From the NCBI RefSeq assembly GCF_004402495.1, contig NZ_SOFH01000007.1, positions 33,365 to 97,364 on the forward strand: DNA of 64,000 nucleotides, in the 5' to 3' direction. Shown here piece by piece: positions 27,727 through 36,144 of this stretch. Within the stretch, counting starts at the first letter, position 1; each line of letters opens with the position of its first letter. The notes beneath the pieces were generated by a model, which saw nothing but the letters and a program-made list of their open reading frames with translations, was not told where the DNA came from and did no database searches. The position numbers were made by a program, and so were the translations under genes. The stretch is from Cryobacterium sp. HLT2-28 (GTDB taxonomy: Bacteria; Actinomycetota; Actinomycetes; Actinomycetales; Microbacteriaceae).

Positions 27727-27814
27727 CGGTGATTGAGCGCGCGCGGTGATTGAGCGCGCGCGGTGATTGAGCCTGCCGAAATCCCGCGACGGGGTTTCGA
27801 CGAGCTCGACCACC
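27727..27814. repeat. 17-bp direct repeats and a dispersed palindrome next to the tRNA array
   Basis: CGGTGATTGAGCGCGCG occurs at 27727-27743 and 27744-27760, with a diverging third copy from 27761. The third copy opens an inverted repeat (GGTGATTGAGC ... GCTCGACCACC, 27762-27814) of the GGTGGTCGAGC family. Its last bases merge into the first 70-bp repeat unit. Confidence 0.65.
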
Positions 27815-28423
27815 GGGGTGACGGATTCCACTTTGGCGGAGAATGGGGGATTCGAACCCCGCGAGTGGGCGTTGTGCGCTCACCGGGGTGACGGATTCCA
27901 CTTTGGCGGAGAATGGGGGATTCGAACCCCGCGAGTGGGCGTTGTGCGCTCACCGGGGTGACGGATTCCACTTTGGCGGAGAATGGGGGATTCGAACCCC
28001 GCGAGTGGGCGTTGTGCGCTCACCGGGGTGACGGATTCCACTTTGGCGGAGAATGGGGGATTCGAACCCCGCGAGTGGGCGTTGTGCGCTCACCGGGGTG
28101 ACGGATTCCACTTTGGCGGAGAATGGGGGATTCGAACCCCGCGAGTGGGCGTTGTGCGCTCACCGGGGTGACGGATTCCACTTTGGCGGAGAATGGGGGA
28201 TTCGAACCCCGCGAGTGGGCGTTGTGCGCTCACCGGGGTGACGGATTCCACTTTGGCGGAGAATGGGGGATTCGAACCCCGCGAGTGGGCGTTGTGCGCT
28301 CACCGGGGTGACGGATTCCACTTTGGCGGAGAATGGGGGATTCGAACCCCGCGAGTGGGCGTTGTGCGCTCACCGGGGTGACGGATTCCACTTTGGCGGA
28401 GAATGGGGGATTCGAACCCCCGA
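27811..28423. repeat. Eight 70-bp tandem repeats carrying the tRNA-Ser 3' end
   Basis: Units start at 27811, 27881, 27951, 28021, 28091, 28161, 28231 and 28301 and appear identical. A ninth, partial copy from 28371 runs into the tRNA-Ser gene. Each unit has the last 27 nt of the tRNA on the minus strand (encoded CCA, discriminator, acceptor 3' strand and all but one base of the T arm), a 20-nt hairpin-capable stretch (GTGAGCG ... CGCCCAC), and a short linker. Unit and tRNA are identical through 28420 and then diverge. The array is downstream of the tRNA in its direction of transcription, so a read-through transcript would contain eight tRNA 3' pieces. Because 70 is not a multiple of 3, the small frames seen on the plus strand are a by-product. 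Confidence 0.95.
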
Positions 28424-28481
28424 GGGCTCTCACCCAACACGCTTTCCAAGCGTGCGCCATAGGCCACTAGGCGAATTCTCC
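28394..28481 (-). tRNA. tRNA-Ser (anticodon GGA)
   Basis: An 88-nt gene on the minus strand. The acceptor stem GGAGAAT pairs with ATTCTCC, with discriminator G and encoded CCA. The anticodon stem ACGCT/AGCGT holds a loop with GGA. A long class II variable arm (GTTGGGTGAGAGCCCTC region) and T arm GGGGGTTCGAATCCCCC are present. A possible -10 TAAGAT lies about 35 bp upstream. Its 3' end is copied in the adjacent repeat array. Confidence 0.96.
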
Positions 28482-28589
28482 TGGCCGGCCGTATCCGTGA
28501 GGATCGGCCAAGAAAGAATCTTACCTGTTCCGGCGGCCGCTGTCACACCCGGCCGGGATCGGCCGGATTTGCCTCGCCGCCGACGGGTT

Positions 28590-28618
28590 TTGGGGGCGCG
28601 GGCCTTTCCGCCTAAACT
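28590..28618 (+). promoter_or_regulatory. Promoter of the SRP RNA gene
   Basis: TTGGGG (28590-28595), a 17-bp spacer and TAAACT (28613-28618). The predicted start, 7-8 nt on, coincides with the 5' end of the SRP RNA at about 28626. Confidence 0.55.
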
Positions 28619-28625
28619 GGCAGTC

Positions 28626-28713
28626 GGCTCCTCGCGTGGCGCCATCTCGGCCAACTCCCCCAGGACGGAAACGTAGCAAGGGTAACCGGGCTCTGGTGGG
28701 TGCGCGAGGAGTC
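28626..28713 (+). ncRNA. ffs: Signal recognition particle RNA (4.5S type)
   Basis: RNA scaffold of the SRP, which binds Ffh and directs nascent membrane proteins. The 5' GGCTCCTCGCG pairs with 3' CGCGAGGAGTC. The apical region has the conserved asymmetric loop and GGAA tetraloop: CCAGGACGGAAACGTAGCAA then GGGTAACCGGG. The final stem is followed by TTTTTT (28714-28719), a factor-independent terminator. It is divergent from tRNA-Ser. In many Actinobacteria ffs lies directly before dnaX; here xfp-pta-ackA and a DUF559 gene lie between. Confidence 0.92.
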
Positions 28714-28854
28714 TTTTTTGTGCATTCTTCCGGCCGCCGGCCCCGGTTTACCGCGGTGAGGCCGCCGAAATGCCGTTAGCCATGATAACGATTCCGCAAT
28801 TTCTCCTAGGATGGTAGGGCGCAGATAACGCCCCGACAGTGCCTGGAGGCACCC

Positions 28855-31320
28855 ATGGTTGAATCGTCCGGTAAATCCTTCCTCTGGCCTCATCGCCAGA
28901 CGCAACCGCTCAGTGCAGACGCCCTCGCCAGCGTCGACGCCTGGTGGCGGGCCGCAAATTACCTGGCGGTCGGGCAGATCTACCTGTTGGACAACCCGTT
29001 ATTGCGTGAACCCCTCAACCGTGACCACATTAAACCGCGCCTGCTGGGCCACTGGGGAACGACCCCGGGGCTCAACTTCCTCTACGCCCACCTGAACCGG
29101 GCCATCCAGGAACGCGCCATCAGCACCCTGTATGTCACCGGCCCCGGCCACGGCGGCCCCGGCATGGTTGCCAACGCCTACCTCGACGGCACCTACAGCG
29201 AGATCTACTCCGGTATCGAGCAGAGCGAACGCGGCGTCAAGGCCCTGTTCCGCCAGTTCTCCTTCCCGGGCGGCATCCCCAGCCACGCCTCACCCGAAAC
29301 GCCCGGCTCGATCCATGAGGGCGGCGAGCTCGGCTACGCGCTCAGCCACGCCTACGGTGCGGCCTTCGACAACCCCGACCTGCTCGTCGCCGCCGTCGTC
29401 GGCGACGGCGAGGCCGAGACCGGCCCGCTCGCCACCAGCTGGCACTCGAACAAGTTCGTCGACCCGCTCGTCGACGGCGTCGTGCTGCCGATCCTGCACC
29501 TCAACGGCTACAAGATCGCCAACCCCACCGTGCTCGCCCGCATCCCCGAGGAGGAACTCCTCGACCTGATGCGCGGCTACGGCCACAAGCCCTACATCGT
29601 CTCCGGCGGGTTCAACGAGGAAGACCCGCTCCTGGTGCACCAGCGGATGGCCGAGACCCTCGACGAGGTGCTCAACGAGATCGCCGACATCAAGGCCCGC
29701 GCCCTGGCCGGCGACACCGAACGCCCGCGCTGGCCGATGATCATCGTGCGCACCCCCAAGGGCTGGACCTGCCCGACAACGATCGACGGCGTGCAGGTCG
29801 TCGACTCCTGGCGTTCGCACCAGGTGCCGCTGAGCAACGCCCGCGACACGCTTGAGCACACCCGGCTGCTCGAGGGCTGGCTCGCCTCCTACCGGCCGGA
29901 GGAACTCTTCGACGAGGCCGGCGCCCCGGTCGCGAAGATCACGGCCCTCGCCCCGGTCGGCGACCTGCGGATGAGCGCCAACCCGGTCTCCAACGGCGGA
30001 CTGCTCCGCAAGGACCTGCGGCTGCCGAACTTCCGCGACTACGCCGTCGACGTGCCGTCGCCCGGCGCGACCACCGACGAGGCCACCAAGGTGCTCGGCA
30101 TCTGGCTGGCCGACGTCATCCGCGACAACCCCGACAACTTCCGCATCTTCGGGCCGGACGAGACGGCATCCAACCGGCTCGCCCCTGCCGTGTTCGCGGC
30201 AACGGACAAGACCTGGAACGGCGAGTACCACCCGGGCGACACCAACCTCGACCGGGCCGGACGGATCATGGAGATGCTCAGCGAGCACCAGTGCCAGGGC
30301 TGGCTCGAGGGCTACCTGCTCACCGGCCGCCACGGCCTGTTCAACTGCTACGAGGCGTTCATCCACATCGTCGACTCGATGTTCAACCAGCACGCCAAAT
30401 GGCTCAAGGTGACCCGCGAGATCCCGTGGCGCCGTTCGATCTCCAGCCTGAATTACCTGCTCTCCTCGCACGTCTGGCGCCAGGACCACAACGGCTTCTC
30501 GCACCAGGACCCGGGCTTCATCGACCACGTCGTCAACAAGAGCGCGGATGTCGTGCGCGTCTACCTGCCGTTCGACGCCAACACGCTGCTCTCCATCTAC
30601 GACCACTGCCTGCGCAGCGTCGACTATGTGAACGTCGTCGTCGCCGGCAAGCAGCCCGCGCCGAACTGGTTGACCATGGACCAGGCCGTCGCGCACTGCG
30701 AGCGCGGCCTCGGCATCTTCGACTGGGCCGGCACCGAGGTCGCCGGCACCGAGCCGGATGTCGTGCTCGCCGCCGCCGGAGAGGTGCCGACCCTGGAGAT
30801 CCTGGCCGCGGCCGCGATCCTGCGGGAGGCGATCCCCGAACTCAAGGTGCGCGTGGTCAACGTCGTCGACCTGATGCGCCTGCAGTCCGAGGCCGACCAC
30901 CCGCACGGGCTCAGCGACGCCGAGTTCGACGCGTTCTTCACCGCCGACAAGCCGATCGTGTTCGCCTACCACGGCTACCCGTGGCTGATCCACCGCCTGA
31001 CCTACAAGCGCCACGGCCATGCCAACCTGCACGCCCGCGGGTACAAGGAGGAAGGCACCACCACGACCCCGTTCGACATGGTCATGCTCAATGACCTCGA
31101 CCGGTACCACCTGGTGATGGACGTCATCGACCGGGTTCCGGGCCTCGGCGCCCGAGCCGGGCTGCTCCGCCAGGAGATGCAGGATGCGCGCCTGCGGGCC
31201 CGCGCCTACACCCGCGACCACGGGGAAGACATCCCCGAGGTGACCGAATGGGTCTGGGACGCCCAGGGCGCCGGAGCCGGCGTCGCCAATGCGATCGAAA
31301 CGGGCGGGGACAACGAATAA
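28855..31320 (+). CDS. xfp: Xylulose-5-phosphate/fructose-6-phosphate phosphoketolase
   Basis: Thiamine-diphosphate enzyme that splits xylulose 5-phosphate (and often fructose 6-phosphate) with phosphate to acetyl phosphate and an aldose phosphate. The 821-aa length is standard. Visible signatures are the early [18 protein letters not shown], the [20 protein letters not shown] glycine-rich block, [20 protein letters not shown], and the ThDP-binding [14 protein letters not shown] with [18 protein letters not shown] later. A GGAGG site lies 5 nt before the ATG, and TAGGAT at 28807-28812 is a plausible -10. Its TAA overlaps the pta ATG. Confidence 0.97.
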   Translation: MVESSGKSFLWPHRQTQPLSADALASVDAWWRAANYLAVGQIYLLDNPLLREPLNRDHIKPRLLGHWGTTPGLNFLYAHLNRAIQERAISTLYVTGPGHGGPGMVANAYLDGTYSEIYSGIEQSERGVKALFRQFSFPGGIPSHASPETPGSIHEGGELGYALSHAYGAAFDNPDLLVAAVVGDGEAETGPLATSWHSNKFVDPLVDGVVLPILHLNGYKIANPTVLARIPEEELLDLMRGYGHKPYIVSGGFNEEDPLLVHQRMAETLDEVLNEIADIKARALAGDTERPRWPMIIVRTPKGWTCPTTIDGVQVVDSWRSHQVPLSNARDTLEHTRLLEGWLASYRPEELFDEAGAPVAKITALAPVGDLRMSANPVSNGGLLRKDLRLPNFRDYAVDVPSPGATTDEATKVLGIWLADVIRDNPDNFRIFGPDETASNRLAPAVFAATDKTWNGEYHPGDTNLDRAGRIMEMLSEHQCQGWLEGYLLTGRHGLFNCYEAFIHIVDSMFNQHAKWLKVTREIPWRRSISSLNYLLSSHVWRQDHNGFSHQDPGFIDHVVNKSADVVRVYLPFDANTLLSIYDHCLRSVDYVNVVVAGKQPAPNWLTMDQAVAHCERGLGIFDWAGTEVAGTEPDVVLAAAGEVPTLEILAAAAILREAIPELKVRVVNVVDLMRLQSEADHPHGLSDAEFDAFFTADKPIVFAYHGYPWLIHRLTYKRHGHANLHARGYKEEGTTTTPFDMVMLNDLDRYHLVMDVIDRVPGLGARAGLLRQEMQDARLRARAYTRDHGEDIPEVTEWVWDAQGAGAGVANAIETGGDNE

Positions 31321-33530
31321 TGGCCGACAGCATCTACATCACCTCGGCAGAGGGCAACACCGGCAAGTCCACGATCGCGCTCGGCGTGCTGGACACCCTG
31401 CTCCGCTCGGTCGAACGGGTCGGCGTCTTCCGGCCCGTCGCCCGCTCGGTGCACCACCCCGACTACGTGCTCGAGCTGCTGCTCGCGCACCTGGCCACCG
31501 GGTCGGCGAAGAGCACACCGCCGCTCAGCTATGACGAGTGCGTCGGCGTCAGCTACGACGACGTGCACCTGGACCCCGACGCGGCCCTCGGCCGGATCGT
31601 GGCCCGGTACAAGGCCGTCGAGGCGAAGTGCGACGCGGTCGTCGTCGTCGGCAGCGACTACACGGATGTCGGCAGCCCCACCGAGCTCGCCTTCAACCTC
31701 CGGGTCGCCGCGAACCTCGGCGTGCCGGTGCTGCTCGTGCTCGGCGGCCGGGTCGGCCCCGGCCAGGGCGAGGTGCTCAACCAGAGCGACCGGCTCGGCC
31801 AGAGCGACCCGCGCGGGCCGGAGGACATCCGTCAGCTGACCGACGTCTCCCTGGCCGAGCTGCGAAACGAGCACGTCTCCCTGCTCGGGGTGATCATCAA
31901 CCGGGCCGACCCCGCGCGCCTCGACGAACTGATCGGCTCCGTGCGCGGCGTGATCGACGCGCCGGGCAGCCAGCTGGCCTCCGTGCCGGTCTGGGCGATC
32001 CCCGAGGACCCGTACATCGTGGCCCCGAGCATGAAGAGCATCCTCAAGTCCACCAACGGCACCCTCGTGAACGGCGACCCCGCGCTGCTGTCGCGGGAGG
32101 CGCTGGGCGTGGTCGTCGCGGCCATGTCGATGGTCAACGTGCTGCCGCGCCTGTTCGACGGCGCCGTCGTCGTCATCCCGAGCGACCGGCCGCAGGTGCT
32201 GCTCGCCGTGCTGATGGCGAACTCCTCCGCGACCTTCCCGTCGATCGCGGGCATCGTGCTCGTGGGCGGTTTCGCGCTCCCCGAGGAGATCGAACGCCTC
32301 GTCGACGGCCTCGCGCCGTCGGTGCCGATCATCCGCACCGAACTCGGCTCCTACGAGGCGGCGCTGAGGATCACGCACACCCCGGGCCGGATGGCGGCGG
32401 ACTCGCAGCGCAAGCACGACACCGCGCTGGCCCTCTTCGAAGGCCACGTGGACGCATCCGTGCTGCTCGATCGGCTGCGGGTCAGCCGCGCCGACGTGGT
32501 GACGCCGCTGATGTTCGAGTACACGCTGCTCGAACGGGCCAGGAAGAACCGCAAGCGCATCGTCATGCCCGAGGGAGACGACGACCGCATCCTGCGGGCC
32601 GCCGCCACCCTGCTGGCCCGTGACGTGGCCGACATCACCATCCTCGGCGAGGAGTTCGAGGTGCGGTCCCGGGCGATCGGCCTGGGCCTGGACATTTCCA
32701 AAGCCCAGGTGGTCAGCCCGTTCGACGACGTGCTGCGCACCCGGTTCGCGGAGGAATACGCGAAGCTGCGCGCGCACAAGGGCGTCACGATCGACCAGGC
32801 GATGGATGTCGTCACCGACGTGTCCTACTTCGGCACGATGATGGTGCAGCTCGGCCTCGCCGACGGCATGGTCTCCGGCGCCACCCACACCACGGCGCAC
32901 ACCATCCGGCCGAGCTTCGAGATCATCAAGACCCGGCCGGACACCTCCGTCGTCTCGAGCGTGTTCCTGATGGCGCTCGCCGACAAGGTGCTCGTCTACG
33001 GCGACTGCGCGGTCAACCCCGACCCGTCCGCGGAGCAGCTGGCCGACATCGCGATCTCGGCCTCCGAGACCGCGGTGGAGTTCGGCATCGAACCGCGCAT
33101 CGCCATGCTCTCCTACTCCACCGGGGAGTCCGGCAAGGGCGCGGATGTCGACAAGGTGCGCGCGGCGACAGAGCTCGTGCGCGAACGCCGGCCCGACCTG
33201 CTCATCGAAGGCCCGATCCAGTACGACGCGGCAGCGGATGCCGATGTCGCCGCCGCGAAGATGCCCGGCTCCGCCGTGGCCGGCCGCGCGACGGTGTTCA
33301 TCTTCCCCGACCTGAACACCGGCAACAACACCTACAAGGCGGTCCAGCGCAGTGCCGGCGCCCTGGCGATCGGCCCCGTCCTGCAGGGCCTTCGCAAACC
33401 CATCAACGATCTTTCCCGAGGAGCACTTGTGCAGGACATCGTCAACACCGTAGCCATCACCGCGATCCAGGCGGCGACCCTGTCCGCCGTGGCGGCAGCC
33501 CGCACCGAGACCGCGGCGGTGTCCGCATGA
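31320..33530 (+). CDS. pta: Phosphate acetyltransferase, long form
   Basis: Interconverts acetyl phosphate and acetyl-CoA. The 736-aa protein is the long, three-part form: an N-terminal P-loop-like domain (SAEGNTGKST), a DRTGG-type middle domain, and the C-terminal catalytic PTA_PTB domain (RIVMPEGDDDRILRAAATLL, GMVSGATHTTAHTIRP, FPDLNTGNNTYKAVQRSAGA). The start ATG at 31320 uses the last A of the xfp stop (TAATG), so the two are coupled. Its end overlaps ackA by 4 bp. Confidence 0.96.
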   Translation: MADSIYITSAEGNTGKSTIALGVLDTLLRSVERVGVFRPVARSVHHPDYVLELLLAHLATGSAKSTPPLSYDECVGVSYDDVHLDPDAALGRIVARYKAVEAKCDAVVVVGSDYTDVGSPTELAFNLRVAANLGVPVLLVLGGRVGPGQGEVLNQSDRLGQSDPRGPEDIRQLTDVSLAELRNEHVSLLGVIINRADPARLDELIGSVRGVIDAPGSQLASVPVWAIPEDPYIVAPSMKSILKSTNGTLVNGDPALLSREALGVVVAAMSMVNVLPRLFDGAVVVIPSDRPQVLLAVLMANSSATFPSIAGIVLVGGFALPEEIERLVDGLAPSVPIIRTELGSYEAALRITHTPGRMAADSQRKHDTALALFEGHVDASVLLDRLRVSRADVVTPLMFEYTLLERARKNRKRIVMPEGDDDRILRAAATLLARDVADITILGEEFEVRSRAIGLGLDISKAQVVSPFDDVLRTRFAEEYAKLRAHKGVTIDQAMDVVTDVSYFGTMMVQLGLADGMVSGATHTTAHTIRPSFEIIKTRPDTSVVSSVFLMALADKVLVYGDCAVNPDPSAEQLADIAISASETAVEFGIEPRIAMLSYSTGESGKGADVDKVRAATELVRERRPDLLIEGPIQYDAAADADVAAAKMPGSAVAGRATVFIFPDLNTGNNTYKAVQRSAGALAIGPVLQGLRKPINDLSRGALVQDIVNTVAITAIQAATLSAVAAARTETAAVSA

Positions 33531-34741
33531 GCGCCGTCCTGGTCGTCAACTCCGGCTCGTCGTCGTTCAAGTACCAGCTGATCGACATGGACACCGAGAC
33601 CGAGCTGGCCAGCGGCCTGGTCGAACGCATCGGCGAGCCGATCGGGCACTCCCGGCACAACGCCGGACCCACCAAGGCGGACCGCACCGAACGCGACCTG
33701 CCGATCGCCGATCACACCGCCGGCTTCGCCGTGATGATCGAGGCCTTCACCGAGCACGGACCTCAGCTCAGTGAGGCCGACCTGATCGCCGTTGGCCACC
33801 GCGTCGTGCAGGGCGGGAACCGGTTCTTCGAGCCGACCGAGATCACCCACCTGGTGGAGCTGAACATCGAGGACCTGTCCGAGATCGCGCCGCTGCACAA
33901 CCCGGGCGCCGTTCAGGGCATCCGTGCCGCCCGCGCCACCTTCGCAAACGTGCCGCACGTGGCCGTCTTCGACACCGCGTTCCACCAGACGCTGCCGCCG
34001 GAGGCGTACACCTACGCCATCGACCGGGACCTGGCCACCCGGTACCGTGTGCGCAAGTACGGCTTCCACGGCACCTCGCACAAGTTCGTCTCCGAGGCCG
34101 TGGCCACGTTCCTGGACCGGCCGCTGGCCGAGCTGAAGACGATCGTGCTGCACCTCGGCAACGGCGCCTCCGCCTGCGCCGTCGACGGCGGCCGTTCGAT
34201 CGACACCTCGATGGGGATGACCCCGCTGCAGGGGCTCGTCATGGGCACCCGCTCGGGCGACATCGACCCGGCCGTCATCTTCCACCTGCGCCGCCGGGCC
34301 GGCATGAACACCGCCGAACTCGACGACCTGCTCAACCGCCGCGGCGGCATGCTCGCGCTGGCCGGCAACGGCGACATGCGCGACGTGGAGGACGCGTCGA
34401 TCGCGGGCGACCCGGTCGCCCAGGCCGCCCTCGACGTGTACTTCCACCGGCTCAAGGGCTATGTCGGCTCCTACTACGCGCAGCTCGGCAGCGTCGACGT
34501 CATCGTCTTCACCGCGGGCGTCGGCGAGAACTCGCCGATCGTGCGCGCCGGTTCACTGGCCGGCCTGGAGGGCATGGGGATCGAGATCGACCCCGTGCGC
34601 AACGAGGCCAAGTCGCGCAAGCCCCGGGTGATCTCCACGGATGCCTCGAAGGTCACCGTGCTCGTCATTCCGACGAACGAGGAGCTGGAGATCGCCCGTC
34701 AGACCCTCGCGACGATCAACCGCACCCACCCCTCGAAGTAG
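33527..34741 (+). CDS. ackA: Acetate kinase
   Basis: Converts acetyl phosphate and ADP to acetate and ATP. The 404-aa protein has the ASKHA signatures VLVVNSGSSSFKYQL at the N-terminus, HNPGAVQGIRAA, YGFHGTSHKFV (the catalytic-region motif), and VFTAGVGENSPIVR near the end. It starts within the pta stop (ATGA). Xfp, Pta and AckA form one unit that turns pentose phosphates into acetate with ATP gain. Confidence 0.97.
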   Translation: MSAVLVVNSGSSSFKYQLIDMDTETELASGLVERIGEPIGHSRHNAGPTKADRTERDLPIADHTAGFAVMIEAFTEHGPQLSEADLIAVGHRVVQGGNRFFEPTEITHLVELNIEDLSEIAPLHNPGAVQGIRAARATFANVPHVAVFDTAFHQTLPPEAYTYAIDRDLATRYRVRKYGFHGTSHKFVSEAVATFLDRPLAELKTIVLHLGNGASACAVDGGRSIDTSMGMTPLQGLVMGTRSGDIDPAVIFHLRRRAGMNTAELDDLLNRRGGMLALAGNGDMRDVEDASIAGDPVAQAALDVYFHRLKGYVGSYYAQLGSVDVIVFTAGVGENSPIVRAGSLAGLEGMGIEIDPVRNEAKSRKPRVISTDASKVTVLVIPTNEELEIARQTLATINRTHPSK

Positions 34742-34809
34742 CGCGTCGTTCCGCGCCGCGCCTCGCTCCCGCGGGGCGCGGGGCGCGGCGCGGGGCGGAG
34801 AAGCGCCGA

Positions 34810-34876
34810 GATGGAGTTTTTCGAAACCCGCGGCATCCGTTGCCCGTGGAAGCGGCGTGTCGCGAGAATCTCCATC
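34810..34876. repeat. Dispersed palindrome after ackA (copy 1 beside the DUF559 gene)
   Basis: Imperfect inverted repeat with left arm GATGGAGTTTTTCG (34810-34823) and right arm CGCGAGAATCTCCATC (34861-34876). It is nearly identical over its whole length to 35946-36018. It begins 69 bp after the ackA stop. Confidence 0.75.
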
Positions 34877-34895
34877 CCGAACGGCGGGCGCGGGG

Positions 34896-35795
34896 TCAGA
34901 GCGGATCGTCGGCGTGCAGGATGACCCGGCCGAAGCGGCGGGTCTGCTCCCGTTTGGCGTCGTCGACCACGCGTGTGATGCTGAGGAACGTCGTCTCCCA
35001 GTCGTACATCACCTGGTCGTGGGTGAGCCGGAGCGCCCGGCGGCCCAGGCCCTCCGTCTTGAGGTCGCGGTTCCGGTCGAAGTGGAACCGGTCAGGGCCG
35101 TGCCACTTCTCGCCGTCGGTCTCCAGGGCGACGCAGTCCTCGACGAGCAGGTCCTCGTCGCCGACTCCCGTGACCTGCACCTGGGCGACCACGGTGTAAC
35201 CGGCGTGCCGGAGCCGTCGCCGCACGATGGTCTCCATGCCCGACCCGGCCGTGAATTCCAGCTCACGGATGCCCCGCTGCAGCCGGGCGGGCGCCCGCCC
35301 GCAGACCCGCCGCACCTCGTCGACCGTGAGCAGACGTTCGTGCACCGCGGACTCGAGGCAGGCGATCGCGTTCTCCTCGTCGAGGCAGCGGATGGCCTGC
35401 CACACGGCCTCCATCGGAGAGACCAGCCAGGATCGCCGGGAGTCGGGGAACCGGGGGACCGCCCAGTGGTAGTGGATCGGCCGCCCGTTCCGGTCGGCGG
35501 CCGGCCGGTCGCCGCGGGCGTGCGGCGGAAGCTGCAGGTGGAGGGAGCGGTCGAGCCCGGTCCAGACCCCGGCCCGGCGGAGGGCGCTGAGGCAGCTGAT
35601 CCGGCCGAAGGCCGCTGTGGCGGTTCGCTGGTCAGGGTCGGCATGGGCGCAGACGTAGACGCCGCGCACCGCACGGGCCACGGCCCCGCCGGCGAGGGCG
35701 TCGCGCAGGGCGCCGGGGGAGACTCCGCGGCGCCGGAGTTCGGCCGTCGTCGCGACGTGGCCGAGCGAACAGATGACGGATGCCGCGCTGTGCAT
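34896..35795 (-). CDS. DUF559/AbiEi-type endonuclease-domain protein
   Basis: Function unknown. The 299-aa protein has an N-terminal winged-helix region like that of AbiEi-type antitoxins (SLGHVATTAELRRRGVSPGA, then ARAVRGVYVCAH). Its C-terminal domain is of the DUF559/Vsr-like nuclease fold: GMETIVRRRLRHAGYTVVAQ, then VEDCVALETDGEKWHG, FHFDRNRDLKTEGLGRR and the closing RLTHDQVMYDWE. The E-x-D-G and D-R-x-R/K positions fit the PD-(D/E)XK pattern. The ATG at 35795 is used because upstream codons are low-complexity and run into a palindrome. No toxin partner is adjacent. It is bracketed by two near-identical 70-bp palindromes in direct orientation, suggesting it moved or was captured as a cassette. 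Confidence 0.8.
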   Translation of the reverse strand: MHSAASVICSLGHVATTAELRRRGVSPGALRDALAGGAVARAVRGVYVCAHADPDQRTATAAFGRISCLSALRRAGVWTGLDRSLHLQLPPHARGDRPAADRNGRPIHYHWAVPRFPDSRRSWLVSPMEAVWQAIRCLDEENAIACLESAVHERLLTVDEVRRVCGRAPARLQRGIRELEFTAGSGMETIVRRRLRHAGYTVVAQVQVTGVGDEDLLVEDCVALETDGEKWHGPDRFHFDRNRDLKTEGLGRRALRLTHDQVMYDWETTFLSITRVVDDAKREQTRRFGRVILHADDPL

Positions 35796-35945
35796 GCGCT
35801 CAGGGTCCGCCGGCCGTGGCCGGCCGCGGCGGAACGCGGGCGATGCGTGAGAAGCGGCGTTCCGCGAGCGCTGTGGGGGGATGGCGAGCCGCGGGCTGTC
35901 GCGGACCTTCGGCGCGGGCGGTTGGGCCGCGCCGACGCATGCCGC

Positions 35946-36018
35946 GGGGATGGAGTTTTTCGCGCCCCGCGGCATCCGTCGCCCGTGGAAGCGGCGTGTC
36001 GCGAGAATCTCCATCCCC
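35946..36018. repeat. Dispersed palindrome before dnaX (copy 2 beside the DUF559 gene)
   Basis: Outer arms GGGGATGGAG (35946-35955) and CTCCATCCCC (36009-36018). It matches 34810-34878 at nearly every position; differences are confined to about five bases. The surrounding 349-bp gap (35796-36144) holds no gene that can be supported; the dnaX -10 lies at its right end. Confidence 0.75.
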
Positions 36019-36144
36019 AACGGGGTGAGCCCGGTGAGCCCGGTGAGCGCGGTGAGCGCGGGGGCGGTCGGTGGCGACGGATGCCGCGCCGGGGCCGTCC
36101 ACAGGCCGGGGCGGACTGTCAGTGGCGCCGACTACGATTGACCC

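Noticed and set aside
27811..28370. CRISPR array
   Set aside because: The whole 70-bp unit repeats without variable spacers, no cas genes are nearby, and each unit contains a tRNA 3' end.
27843..28381. A ladder of identical 62-codon plus-strand frames
   Set aside because: They are produced by the 70-bp array reading through all three frames; no ribosome sites or protein-like composition. The informative strand is the tRNA strand.
27811..28481. Active prophage or integrative element at tRNA-Ser(GGA)
   Set aside because: No integrase, excisionase or phage gene is present in the window; only the att-like repeats support the idea.
28263..28676. 137-codon frame across tRNA-Ser and SRP RNA
   Set aside because: Consists of array, antisense tRNA and SRP RNA sequence.
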